Origin: Anaerolineae bacterium | GTDB lineage: Bacteria; Chloroflexota; Anaerolineae; Aggregatilineales; UBA2796 | Reading direction: 5' to 3' | NCBI GenBank assembly: GCA_020851855.1 | Contig: JADZBY010000307.1 | Span: 1 to 7,906 of the forward strand | Length of the DNA stretch: 7,906 nt | Shown here: one piece after another, positions 1 to 6,703 of the stretch | Layout: the number at the start of each line of letters is the position of its first letter | Numbering within the stretch: the stretch's first letter is position 1 | Program-made: the position numbers and the translations under genes | The notes under the pieces: model-generated | What the model saw: the letters and a program-made list of their open reading frames with translations, nothing else | Database searches by the model: none | What the model was told of the DNA's origin: nothing

Positions 1-280
1 ACGGTGGCTGCCATTGGACCCAGGACTCACCGTTACATCCCGGCAAGCGCTGAGGAACGGCGAAGTTTGGGCACGAGGGAGTCTACCGCAGATCAAGAGC
101 GGGAAAGCCGGTTGTTTCCAGTCATCCAATGCTTGCGGCCCGGGCTTCCCTTTTCCCAGGGGTGATGAAGGCAGGGGTGTATGAGATGTTGGGGGTATGA
201 GTTTACGGCCCAGACTTGGCCACAAGGGGTGAGAAAGGCATTCAGCGGCTCCACATCCCCTTCCCCACTTTAGCCCCTTG

Positions 281-420
281 CAGCCTCTCGACCGGCGACG
301 CGACGATGTCATTCGCGACAGGTGCGCGAGCGGCCTGAGCATCCCCAAGCTCGCTCGCGCGTACCGCCTGTCGCGCGCGCATCCATCGGATTCCCCACCG
401 ACGACACCGGCAGGTGGATA
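281..420 (+). pseudogene. Possible helix-turn-helix relic with frameshift
   Basis: In the plus-strand frame through 302 the translation includes DDVIRDRC, ASGLSIPKLARAYRLSRA, resembling a resolvase- or transposase-type helix-turn-helix (G-x-S-I-x-x-L-A-x-x-Y-x-L-S-R). That frame ends at TAA 418-420. One base later, from 381, another frame reads I-H-R-I, which is what usually follows S-R-A-S in such domains, so a small deletion may have broken the gene. No start codon with a ribosome site and no further domain are seen. It also overlaps the inverted repeat, so chance resemblance in GC-rich DNA is possible. Confidence 0.3.
314..375. repeat. Large imperfect inverted repeat
   Basis: The left arm CGCGACAGG-T-GCGCGAGCG (314-332) pairs with the right arm CGCTCGCGC (352-360), six unpaired bases, and CCTGTCGCG (367-375). 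This gives two 9-bp perfect stems separated by an asymmetric internal loop, with a 19-base terminal loop. There is no T-run on either side. It is about 190 bases past the GH127 stop and could be a 3'-end structure of the operon, but that is speculative. Confidence 0.55.
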
Positions 421-565
421 ACCAGGCGTGGGCACACTTTGATACAGCCGTCACGGCTACGTCGTCGTTGGTGCAGGCATCCTATCCCACACGTCCGCCG
501 CGCGGTCGATGCCGAAGACACTGGCGCAGACGGCCTCGCCTGGTTGGTTACGGCGCTCCAGGAGC

Positions 566-2512
566 CTACGCCTCAAGCTCAACGTTGAGATACATCCAGT
601 AGGGTACGCTTTCTTCAATTGCACGGTACGGGCGGAACGCGCCTTTCGCCGGGTCGCCCTGCACCGCATACGTGAGCGGGGCATCGATGGCTTGCACCCA
701 TGCCTGCGGATTCATCCTGTCGCCGTGCATTTGCGGCCCTTGATCAGAAACCAGCACCACCGGCCCCACCATCAGCGCAGACCAGGACGGATGTTCCGCG
801 TCTACTGGCTCGAATGCCATGTCCAGCGGGAAGCGAATCTCAACGGTGTCATTGTCTGTCCAGGTGCGCTTGATCCTGGCCCAGTTCCCAGGCGGTACGT
901 TCACCGCTGTGCTCCTGCCGTTGAGGCTCACCGTCACCGTGCTCTTCACCCACCAGGGGATACGGAAGCGCAGCGCAAATTCCGTGGGTTGATCCATCCG
1001 CACGGTCAGGCGCGTGCTGCCTTGCTCCGGGTAGGATGTCGTTTGGGTCAGGCTGACTGACGTTTCCCCCTGATCCCAGACCACGCGCGACGGCAGGAAT
1101 AGATTCACATACAGCCCGTCCGAATCGCGGAGATAAATCAGGTTGTGGTAATCTGCCGTACACAGAGGATACGTCCCGGCGCAGCACGGCCACGGCTCCG
1201 GGTAGTATTCCTTGCTGGCATGAGGCTCCATGGTGTAATCGCTGTAATAGAACGTCTTGCCTTTTTCCGCCATCGGCAGCGCAGCGCCGATGCCGTTGTA
1301 CAGGATGCGTTCGGCCCAATCGCCGTAACGCGCGGCCCCTGTGAAGCTCATCAGGTAACGGCTGAGCTTGAACACCGCCCAGGAACCGCAGGGAATTTCC
1401 GCCGACGCACGGTATCTCAGCCAGTTGCGCGTATCGATCAGCGACTCCCCCATACCGCCGCTGCCCGGCTGCTTGAACGTTTCGCAGCTGCCGTAGCCGC
1501 CCGTCGCGTAGATATGGTCGCGCCATAGCATATCGTACCCGTTCGTGATGGTGTCCAGGTACGATTGCTCGCCCGACACCTGATAAGCCATCGCCGCGCT
1601 GCTGAGGGAGTTCACATGGCTGTAGGCATGTTTGCCCGCGAAGTCATCTACACCCCGGGCCAGCGCTTCCCACACGGGCGTGTAATGCCACACTTCGGCA
1701 AAGGCTTTGTACACCGGGTCCCCGGTGAATCGATAGGCGCGGTAGAGATTCTCAGACAGCGTATACCACTCGTTGTCACGGACTTCGCCGCGCCCCACGT
1801 CCGGCAGACCGGAGTAGCCGGTGATGTTGTCCCGGGTGGCCGGCTTGCGCTCGCGGACGAAATTCTCGTTGGCCCACGTTGTGATGGTCGCCATATGGCT
1901 CAGGAAGGCCGGCTCGTCAAGGTACTCGGCAATGTCCAGCAGCCCGCCAAACAGCTTGTCCCAGTTGTAATGGCCGAGCTTTGCATAGCCGCCAAGCGAT
2001 CTGGCCCCGGCAAAACCATCCTCTTCTATCGTTAAGGCCCACTCTGAGGCAAGGATCACGGCCTTGTCGTGTGCTTCCCGGTCCCCGGTAGCCTTCGCCA
2101 TGCGCGCATAGCTGCTCAACCACTGCCCGAAGTTCGGCGCACAGTGCCCCCCGCTATACCAGCGGAAGGTGTGGTCGCCCGAATACCAGCCGCCAAGCGC
2201 TTCGCCCGGTGCAGGCATACGCGCGCGCTCGCGAAAGCCCTTCAACAGGCTGTCATTGGGGATTGCCAGGAAGTAGTCGCGCGTGTGCTGATACTGGTCC
2301 AGGAATGGTGAAGGGAGCAGCTCGACGCCACGATAATTGAACGGTTGAATCACCCCTTCAGGGGATGCTGGCTTTAACGGTTCGATCTCCACCGTGAATG
2401 GCTCAGCGGCGGAGAGGGTGGGCAGTGAGGAGTGTGTGGACAACAGAGCGCCTCCTAATGCTGCGCCCGAGGCAGCCAGGAATTGACGACGATTCATGCG
2501 CGATGCTGACAT
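566..2512 (-). CDS. Tat-exported glycoside hydrolase family 127 (DUF1680, beta-L-arabinofuranosidase class)
   Basis: This 648-residue enzyme is predicted to be exported folded by Tat: NRRQFLAAS starts at residue 7, with a hydrophobic stretch and an ...LSAAEP cleavage region near residue 36. The catalytic (alpha/alpha) barrel contains HYNWDKLFGG (from 181), a HAYSHVNSL segment (from 295), TGGYGSCETF (337-346), AEIPCGSW (371-378) and WPCCAGTY (441-448). In characterised GH127 enzymes a glutamate and three cysteines bind zinc and one cysteine is the nucleophile. E372, C375, C443 and C444 fit those places, though E and C here are three residues apart rather than two. The C-terminal beta domain shows FRIPWWV (516-522), a VSLNG stretch and MVGPVVLVS (about 581-589). 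The known activity is removal of beta-L-arabinofuranose; the exact substrate here is unproven. The start at 2512 is set by GGAG six bases upstream; a TTG codon at 2524 overlaps that site. It is the last operon gene. Confidence 0.93.
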   Translation of the reverse strand: MSASRMNRRQFLAASGAALGGALLSTHSSLPTLSAAEPFTVEIEPLKPASPEGVIQPFNYRGVELLPSPFLDQYQHTRDYFLAIPNDSLLKGFRERARMPAPGEALGGWYSGDHTFRWYSGGHCAPNFGQWLSSYARMAKATGDREAHDKAVILASEWALTIEEDGFAGARSLGGYAKLGHYNWDKLFGGLLDIAEYLDEPAFLSHMATITTWANENFVRERKPATRDNITGYSGLPDVGRGEVRDNEWYTLSENLYRAYRFTGDPVYKAFAEVWHYTPVWEALARGVDDFAGKHAYSHVNSLSSAAMAYQVSGEQSYLDTITNGYDMLWRDHIYATGGYGSCETFKQPGSGGMGESLIDTRNWLRYRASAEIPCGSWAVFKLSRYLMSFTGAARYGDWAERILYNGIGAALPMAEKGKTFYYSDYTMEPHASKEYYPEPWPCCAGTYPLCTADYHNLIYLRDSDGLYVNLFLPSRVVWDQGETSVSLTQTTSYPEQGSTRLTVRMDQPTEFALRFRIPWWVKSTVTVSLNGRSTAVNVPPGNWARIKRTWTDNDTVEIRFPLDMAFEPVDAEHPSWSALMVGPVVLVSDQGPQMHGDRMNPQAWVQAIDAPLTYAVQGDPAKGAFRPYRAIEESVPYWMYLNVELEA

Positions 2513-2524
2513 GTGCTTCTCCAA
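2513..2524 (-). promoter_or_regulatory. Ribosome binding site deciding the GH127 start
   Basis: GGAG (2519-2522 on the minus strand) lies six bases before the ATG at 2512. A possible TTG start at 2524 overlaps this very site and has no site of its own, so it is rejected. The third candidate, ATG 2497, begins directly at the twin-arginine motif but has no ribosome site. Confidence 0.7.
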
Positions 2525-2532
2525 ACCACGCT

Positions 2533-2547
2533 GCTAATGCAGTTAGC
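2533..2547 (-). repeat. Small hairpin in the MalG-GH127 gap
   Basis: GCTAA, a five-base loop and TTAGC form a perfect short stem, with no T-run after it. It lies in the 82-base gap, about 20 bases before the GH127 start. A second imperfect palindrome (GGTTCC/GGAATCC, 2575-2590) sits just after the permease stop. Either could modulate read-through or mRNA processing; neither is a clear terminator, so the GH127 gene is probably in the same transcript. Confidence 0.4.
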
Positions 2548-2594
2548 GGGGTCTATCTACGGCGCGACGAGCCAGGTTCCGCCGGAATCCCGGG

Positions 2595-3524
2595 TCAGGT
2601 CTTGATGGCGCCCCGAGTCAAACCTTCGATGATCCAGTCCTGCAAGATGAAAAACAGCGTCACGACGGGCAGCGCCGCCAGTAACGATCCTGCCGCGAAC
2701 ATGCCCCAGCGATACTGTCCGTAGCCGATGCTGTACGAATCCGCCAGCGTCCACAGGCCGACCGCGAGCGTCAGCGATTCGTTTTCCTGGGTGAGCACGC
2801 GCGCGATGACGATCTCGCTGTATACGCCGATAAAAACCAGGATGGCGACCACGGCGATCATCGGGCGCATCAGGGGCAAGAGGATGCGGGTGAAAATCTG
2901 AAGGTTGGTGGCCCCATCGATCATTGCCGACTCATCCAGCTCAAATGGGATCGAATCAAGATAGCCCTTGAGCAGCCAGACGTTTCCGCCCAGCACGCTT
3001 CCCAGGTAAACAAGGATGAGCGATGCGCGGGAGTTCACGCCCATGAACGGCAGCACGTTGCCAATCTGAATGATGATCAGGTACACCGCGATGATCGCCA
3101 GCAGGTTGGGGAATATCTGGACGAGCACGATCCCCTTGATCAACCGACTCCGCCCGCGGAAGCGCAATCGCGAGAGCGGATAGGCGGCCATGCACGTCAG
3201 CGTCACGGAGATGGCGGCTGTCGTCAGGCTGACGATCAGCGAGTTCTTCATCCACGTCAGGAAAGGGGTGTTGGGATCGTTGAACAGGTCGTAGTAGTTC
3301 TTGAGTGAGATCTGGCGCGGGAGCAGGTCGCGCGTGCTCAAGGTCTGGGTAGGGTTAAATGAGGCGATGACCATCCAGTACAGCGGAAAGACCGCGTACA
3401 CCACCGCGATCACGGCCACGATGGCAATCAAGACCTTCTTGCGCGTCTTCGCATCCATGCCCAGAAATCCCACCTGTCGCGGCACAGTCGGTTTTGAAGG
3501 CGCTGAACCCCGGATCGTCGTCAT
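2595..3524 (-). CDS. MalG-like ABC sugar transporter permease
   Basis: This 309-residue inner-membrane permease pairs with the MalF-like protein to form the channel. A roughly 30-residue polar N terminus is followed by six predicted membrane segments, beginning with VLIAIVAVIAVVYAVFPLYW at residues 31-50. The EAA loop lies at about 195-218 (ELDESAMIDGATN, then ILLPL). The MalG-type C terminus ends in GLTRGAIKT, matching the GLTAGGVKG style of E. coli MalG, whose tail reaches into MalK. Length is close to MalG (296). The start at 3524 overlaps the upstream stop as ATGA; GAGGG lies 10 bases before it, inside the upstream gene. A second ATG at 3458 would remove 22 residues and is less favoured because the ATGA overlap is typical of coupled permease pairs. 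No ATPase gene follows, so a shared MsmX/MalK-type ATPase encoded elsewhere is inferred. Confidence 0.95.
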   Translation of the reverse strand: MTTIRGSAPSKPTVPRQVGFLGMDAKTRKKVLIAIVAVIAVVYAVFPLYWMVIASFNPTQTLSTRDLLPRQISLKNYYDLFNDPNTPFLTWMKNSLIVSLTTAAISVTLTCMAAYPLSRLRFRGRSRLIKGIVLVQIFPNLLAIIAVYLIIIQIGNVLPFMGVNSRASLILVYLGSVLGGNVWLLKGYLDSIPFELDESAMIDGATNLQIFTRILLPLMRPMIAVVAILVFIGVYSEIVIARVLTQENESLTLAVGLWTLADSYSIGYGQYRWGMFAAGSLLAALPVVTLFFILQDWIIEGLTRGAIKT

Positions 3525-5125
3525 TCTTCTCTGGCCCTCAATGCGTAACGAAACTGGATCAGGATGAGCGGCAGCATGATCAGGTAGATGAAGATGGTGA
3601 TCACCGCCGAGAAGGCGTAATCTGCGCCGCGCCCAAACAAGAAGGAGATTTTGTAGGTGTACGTGATGAGGAGATCGGTGTGTCCCGCCGGGCCGCCCAT
3701 GTTGGACATCGGAGGCCCGCCGCCGGTGAGGAGGAAAATATTGTTGAAGTTATTGAAATTGAAGGCAAAGGACAGGATCAGCAAGGGCTTGATATGCGAC
3801 AGGATCAAGGGATACAGGATATTGGTGAAGCGCTGCCAGCCGCTCGCGCCGTCGACGGAAGCGGCGTCCAGGATTTCAGACGAGATTGCCTGCAGCGCAC
3901 CCGTCGTGATGAGCATGAAGTACGGCGCTCCGAACCAGAAAGTGACCATGAGCACCGCGACTTTGGCCCAAAACGGATCGTCGAACCAGAGCGGCGCCCA
4001 TCCCAGCGTATCGTTGAGCACCTTGTTGATGATGCCGGTATGGCGATCCAGCATGCCCTGCCAGACGAGTATGCTCAGATAGGCCGGGACAATGTAGGGC
4101 AGCAACAGAACAGAGCGCAGAATCCGCCGCAGCACCGGATGGATGATGGGATCGTTGAACACGATGGCCAGGAACATGCCCATGCAGAACTGGACGACAA
4201 CCGCGCTTACCGTGAAAAACACCGTCCAGGCGAAGATGCGAATAATCGGCCCATCGAAGGACAACTGCTCGACCAGCCGGTTGAAATTCCTCGCGCCGAC
4301 GAATGCGCGGAAGGAAGGCGACAGCGTATGCGCTCCGTCGGCGGTAACGAAGGTCCCTTCCCGGTTCTCATACCGCAGACCAGTCTCCTGGTCGGTCATG
4401 GTGTCGGTGCTGGCGTCGTAGACGTATTTCTGCTGGAAGCGCCCGGCTTTGTCCATGGAGACGATCTGAATGGTATCCGGGCCTTCGCCGAACTCCAGCT
4501 TCGTCAGCTCTGAAATGCGGGTGACGGTCTTGACCCGGTTCAGCCGGGTATAGCCACCCAGTTCAGCCGGAAGGCCATCTGCGCTGGATTGCGCTTCTGC
4601 CGCCTCGGCGGGCGTGGCTGGCCGCAACGGCGAGTTTGTACCCGCGACCTGCGGCTGCCCATCCGGTCCCACAAGCCACAGCAGGTACGCGCCGCCTTCA
4701 GGCGCTTCATAAGCCGTCCAGGCGTACGCGCCTGTTTCTCCCGATATGAACCGCTCTTTTTCCAGCACCTCAATCGCCTGGCGCTCGGTGAGCAGGTTCA
4801 CCCCGCTGTAATTCGTGAACGAGATGTAAACGGCGAACAGGATAGGGTAGATGACCAACAGCATCATCAGGGCCAGGCCGGGGGTCAGCCATCGGATCGG
4901 GTAGAGGTTCTCACGGAGAAAGATCACGTTGATCGCCAGCGTGATTACTGCGATTACCGCAAAAAGCTCCCAGGCGGCATCATACCAGAGCTGGCTGAGA
5001 AACCAGAGCGCGAATACGTCCAGCAGGCCTAACCCCAACAAACGCAATAAGTCGCTGACCGCACTGCCCAGTTTTAGGTCCGGTCGACGCACAAGGCGCA
5101 TAACGCTATTTGGCCGATTGTTCAT
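3521..5125 (-). CDS. MalF-like ABC sugar transporter permease with P2-type insert
   Basis: This 534-residue inner-membrane permease is the MalF partner of the importer. It has three hydrophobic N-terminal segments (about residues 22-42, 50-70 and 80-102) and then a large polar extracytoplasmic region (about 105-290) matching the MalF P2 domain position. In MalF that domain contacts the binding protein. A membrane core follows, with the ABC-permease EAA loop at about 417-440 (EILDAASVDGASG, then ILYPL), the site that docks the ATPase. The FAFNFNNFNN stretch (about 453-462) and GGPP and GHTDLL (about 470-486) are strongly MalF-like. Length is close to E. coli MalF (514). The start at 5125 is chosen for TGAGG 8 bases upstream; in-frame codons further up (to 5179) lie inside an inverted repeat. 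Its stop overlaps the next start by 4 bases (ATGA), implying translational coupling. Confidence 0.95.
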   Translation of the reverse strand: MNNRPNSVMRLVRRPDLKLGSAVSDLLRLLGLGLLDVFALWFLSQLWYDAAWELFAVIAVITLAINVIFLRENLYPIRWLTPGLALMMLLVIYPILFAVYISFTNYSGVNLLTERQAIEVLEKERFISGETGAYAWTAYEAPEGGAYLLWLVGPDGQPQVAGTNSPLRPATPAEAAEAQSSADGLPAELGGYTRLNRVKTVTRISELTKLEFGEGPDTIQIVSMDKAGRFQQKYVYDASTDTMTDQETGLRYENREGTFVTADGAHTLSPSFRAFVGARNFNRLVEQLSFDGPIIRIFAWTVFFTVSAVVVQFCMGMFLAIVFNDPIIHPVLRRILRSVLLLPYIVPAYLSILVWQGMLDRHTGIINKVLNDTLGWAPLWFDDPFWAKVAVLMVTFWFGAPYFMLITTGALQAISSEILDAASVDGASGWQRFTNILYPLILSHIKPLLILSFAFNFNNFNNIFLLTGGGPPMSNMGGPAGHTDLLITYTYKISFLFGRGADYAFSAVITIFIYLIMLPLILIQFRYALRAREE

Positions 5126-5139
5126 TCGAATTGCCTCAT
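5126..5139 (-). promoter_or_regulatory. Ribosome binding site deciding the MalF-like start
   Basis: On the minus strand TGAGG (5134-5138) stands 8 bases before the ATG at 5125. This favours that start over upstream in-frame ATGs at 5179 and 5176, which fall inside the inverted repeat, and over the ATG at 5101. It sits right at the foot of the 10-bp outer hairpin stem. Confidence 0.65.
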
Positions 5140-5212
5140 TGGGGAAGCGCCCGGAACCCCTGCGTGACCCCCACATCATGCGCGGTCACGTCGGCTCCTG
5201 AACGCTTCCCCA
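5140..5212 (-). repeat. Nested inverted repeats between binding-protein and MalF genes
   Basis: The outer arms TGGGGAAGCG (5140-5149) and CGCTTCCCCA (5203-5212) are a perfect 10-bp inverted repeat. Inside lies a second perfect pair, CGTGACC (5163-5169) and GGTCACG (5184-5190), 14 bases apart. In the mRNA the 3' outer arm ends one base before the TGAGG ribosome site of the MalF gene. Intergenic structures after malE-type genes commonly stabilise the upstream message and lower permease expression; that role here is inferred. An unbound T-run is absent, so it is not a classical terminator. Confidence 0.7.
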
Positions 5213-5262
5213 GTCCACACACTTTCTGGGAGCGGAGAAACCTGCTGCTGTCTCCCTGTGGC

Positions 5263-6507
5263 CTACTGAGTGGATGCCACCGCTTCACGTACCGCCGTGG
5301 CCCACGTCTTGAACGCTTCTTCGGGGTCAGCATCCTGGTTCATGATCAAGGTCAGCGCTTCGCCGCCCGCGGTCCAATAGGCCCCCATTGCGAGGACGGA
5401 TGGCATCGGCAGGGCTTCTTTGCCGGCCTCATTCAGCGCCACCAGATCAGCATCGTCGATCTTGTCACGAACCGGGACCCACGATACGGACTTGCCGGTC
5501 ATGTCGTAGAGCTTCTGCATCGGGGTGTCGCTGGCCCAGAATTCGGTAAGGTAGGCCTGCGCCAGCGCCACGTTGGGGCTGAACTTGTTGACCACGAGGC
5601 CGCGCACACCGCTGAACGGCTGGGATATCTTGTTGCCCGCTGGAACCGCGCTGATGGCGTAGTTCACGCCAGACTCGCGGAAGAAGGGCAGGTTCCACGG
5701 ACCCGTGATGTAGAAGGCGGCTTCACCCCCGGCAAAGAGGGTGCGCGCTGCATCGAAGGTCATGTTGGGTGGCATGATTCCTTCTTTGATCATGCGGTCC
5801 ATCCAGCGGGCCGATTCGAGCGCGCCTTCGTTGTCGAGGCCGACGTCGCTCGTGTCGTAGGAGCCATCTTCCTTCTTGCCGAAGAGATAGCCGCCCCACG
5901 AGGTCAGGATGGGGAAGTGAGAATAGGGATGGACCTCCATCAGGAGTTTATACTCTACGTCCAGCCCCTTACAAACCTCCTCGAACTCTTCCCATGTCTG
6001 CGGCGCTTCCGGGACGAGGTCGGCGTTGCGGAAGAGCGCCACGTTCTCGGTGATCAGGCCGAGGCCATACAGCTTTCCGTCCATGGACCATGCATCGAGA
6101 GCGAATGGCACGACGTTCTCCGCTTTCGCGCCCAGGTCAAGCGGCTCGACCAGTCCCGCGGCGACGAGCTGCCCCAACCAGTCATGCGGGCCTTCGATCA
6201 GGTCCGGGCCTTCGTTCACCGGGGCGGCTCTCAGGAACTGCGCCAGCACCTCGTCCAGGCTGAGCGCCTGCACTTCCATACCCACGCCGTATTCATCGGT
6301 AAATCCCTGGGAGATTTCCGAGAAAGACGGGCCAAACAGCGTATCGATCCACAGTGTTAACTTTTGCTCTTGCAGGCGGGTAAGCCGGTTCGCACCGAAA
6401 CCAGTGGCCAACGCAGGATATCCATAGCTTGCCAGGACAGCGCCAGCAGAAGCGCCTGCGACGGAGCGTAGAAACTGACGACGGCTGATATTCTTGCGGT
6501 TTGACAT
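5263..6507 (-). CDS. MalE-like ABC sugar-binding protein (family 1), Tat signal
   Basis: This 414-residue extracellular solute-binding protein delivers a sugar or oligosaccharide to the two permeases encoded next. Residues 8-14 (ISRRQFL) form a twin-arginine signal, followed by a hydrophobic alanine/glycine segment to about residue 35. There is no lipobox cysteine, so it is not an obvious lipoprotein. The mature part follows maltose-binding protein throughout: KLTLWID (49-55), GPD (100-102), HDW (108-110), HPY (193-195), DVGLDNEGA (221-229), ITGPW (267-271) and AYW (376-378). Aromatic residues matching MalE Y155, W230 and W340 are kept (Y195, W271, W378). MalE D14, K15, W62 and E153 appear replaced by L57, F58, G106 and H193, so the ligand is probably not maltose. 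An AAGAGG ribosome site lies 7 bases before the ATG; the open frame extends 116 codons further upstream but without binding-protein character. Family very sure, ligand unknown. Confidence 0.95.
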   Translation of the reverse strand: MSNRKNISRRQFLRSVAGASAGAVLASYGYPALATGFGANRLTRLQEQKLTLWIDTLFGPSFSEISQGFTDEYGVGMEVQALSLDEVLAQFLRAAPVNEGPDLIEGPHDWLGQLVAAGLVEPLDLGAKAENVVPFALDAWSMDGKLYGLGLITENVALFRNADLVPEAPQTWEEFEEVCKGLDVEYKLLMEVHPYSHFPILTSWGGYLFGKKEDGSYDTSDVGLDNEGALESARWMDRMIKEGIMPPNMTFDAARTLFAGGEAAFYITGPWNLPFFRESGVNYAISAVPAGNKISQPFSGVRGLVVNKFSPNVALAQAYLTEFWASDTPMQKLYDMTGKSVSWVPVRDKIDDADLVALNEAGKEALPMPSVLAMGAYWTAGGEALTLIMNQDADPEEAFKTWATAVREAVASTQ

Positions 6508-6520
6508 GACAGGACCTCTT
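6508..6520 (-). promoter_or_regulatory. Ribosome binding site of the binding-protein gene
   Basis: AAGAGG (6515-6520 on the minus strand) is 7 bases before the ATG at 6507. It selects the start whose product begins with a twin-arginine signal, over the much longer upstream-open frame. Confidence 0.7.
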
Positions 6521-6703
6521 GATCTCACATAAAGGAAAGGATGATTATGGGAGTGGAATAGCCGCTCGACCTTAACTGCACCTCCTTGGAGTAGAGTTCG
6601 ATTCTTCGGCGGGTGTCGGGCGTCTGCCTGGGCTTTTCCCTGGCCGCCGAGATGATTTCTGGCTGTAAGCGGCGGGCACGGACGTTTCGCCCCGCATCGC
6701 AGG
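6508..6703. other. 196-base gap ahead of the binding-protein gene
   Basis: This gap is longer than usual inside an operon. Minus-strand features are a perfect anti-16S-complementary AAGGAGGT (6580-6587) with no usable start codon after it, lying within a CTCCA-AGGAG palindrome (6582-6591), and a CATAAT hexamer (6544-6549) without a good -35 partner. An internal promoter raising binding-protein levels is plausible but not shown. Confidence 0.4.

Larger units (their letters stand above)
1..565. other. Intergenic tail without an intact gene
   Basis: Apart from the inverted repeat and possible helix-turn-helix relic, I see no gene here. Open frames from 1 to about 165 and 2 to about 184 lack recognisable protein features and start codons. 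A perfect GCTCC-A-GGAGC palindrome (555-565) touches the GH127 stop codon, and AGCCG-TCA-CGGCT lies at 445-457. Neither has a T-run, so no classical terminator for the operon is found. No tRNA-like or CRISPR-like pattern is present. Confidence 0.5.

Noticed and set aside
1..184. Open frames at the left edge as the end of a gene from outside
   Set aside because: Two plus-strand frames are open for 54-60 codons, but their translations look like random coding with no domain; length is unremarkable at this GC content.
174..201. Short direct repeat GGGGTGTATGAG / GGGGGTATGAG
   Set aside because: Two imperfect copies only, too short to call a repeat array or operator pair.
509..1060. 183-codon open frame on the plus strand
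   Set aside because: It lies antisense over the GH127 gene, has arginine/proline/histidine-rich composition typical of a GC-rich shadow frame, and shows no domain.
3494..4513. 339-codon open frame on the plus strand
   Set aside because: It is antisense to the MalF-like gene, very rich in charged residues with no recognisable fold; the minus-strand frame has clear permease motifs.
5110..6360. 416-codon open frame on the plus strand
   Set aside because: It is antisense to the MalE-like gene and has no family signature; a shadow of GC-biased codons.
6544..6572. Possible internal promoter (CATAAT) before the binding-protein gene
   Set aside because: The -10-like hexamer is fair but no -35-like hexamer occurs at 16-18 bases spacing, so it is noted only as a possibility.
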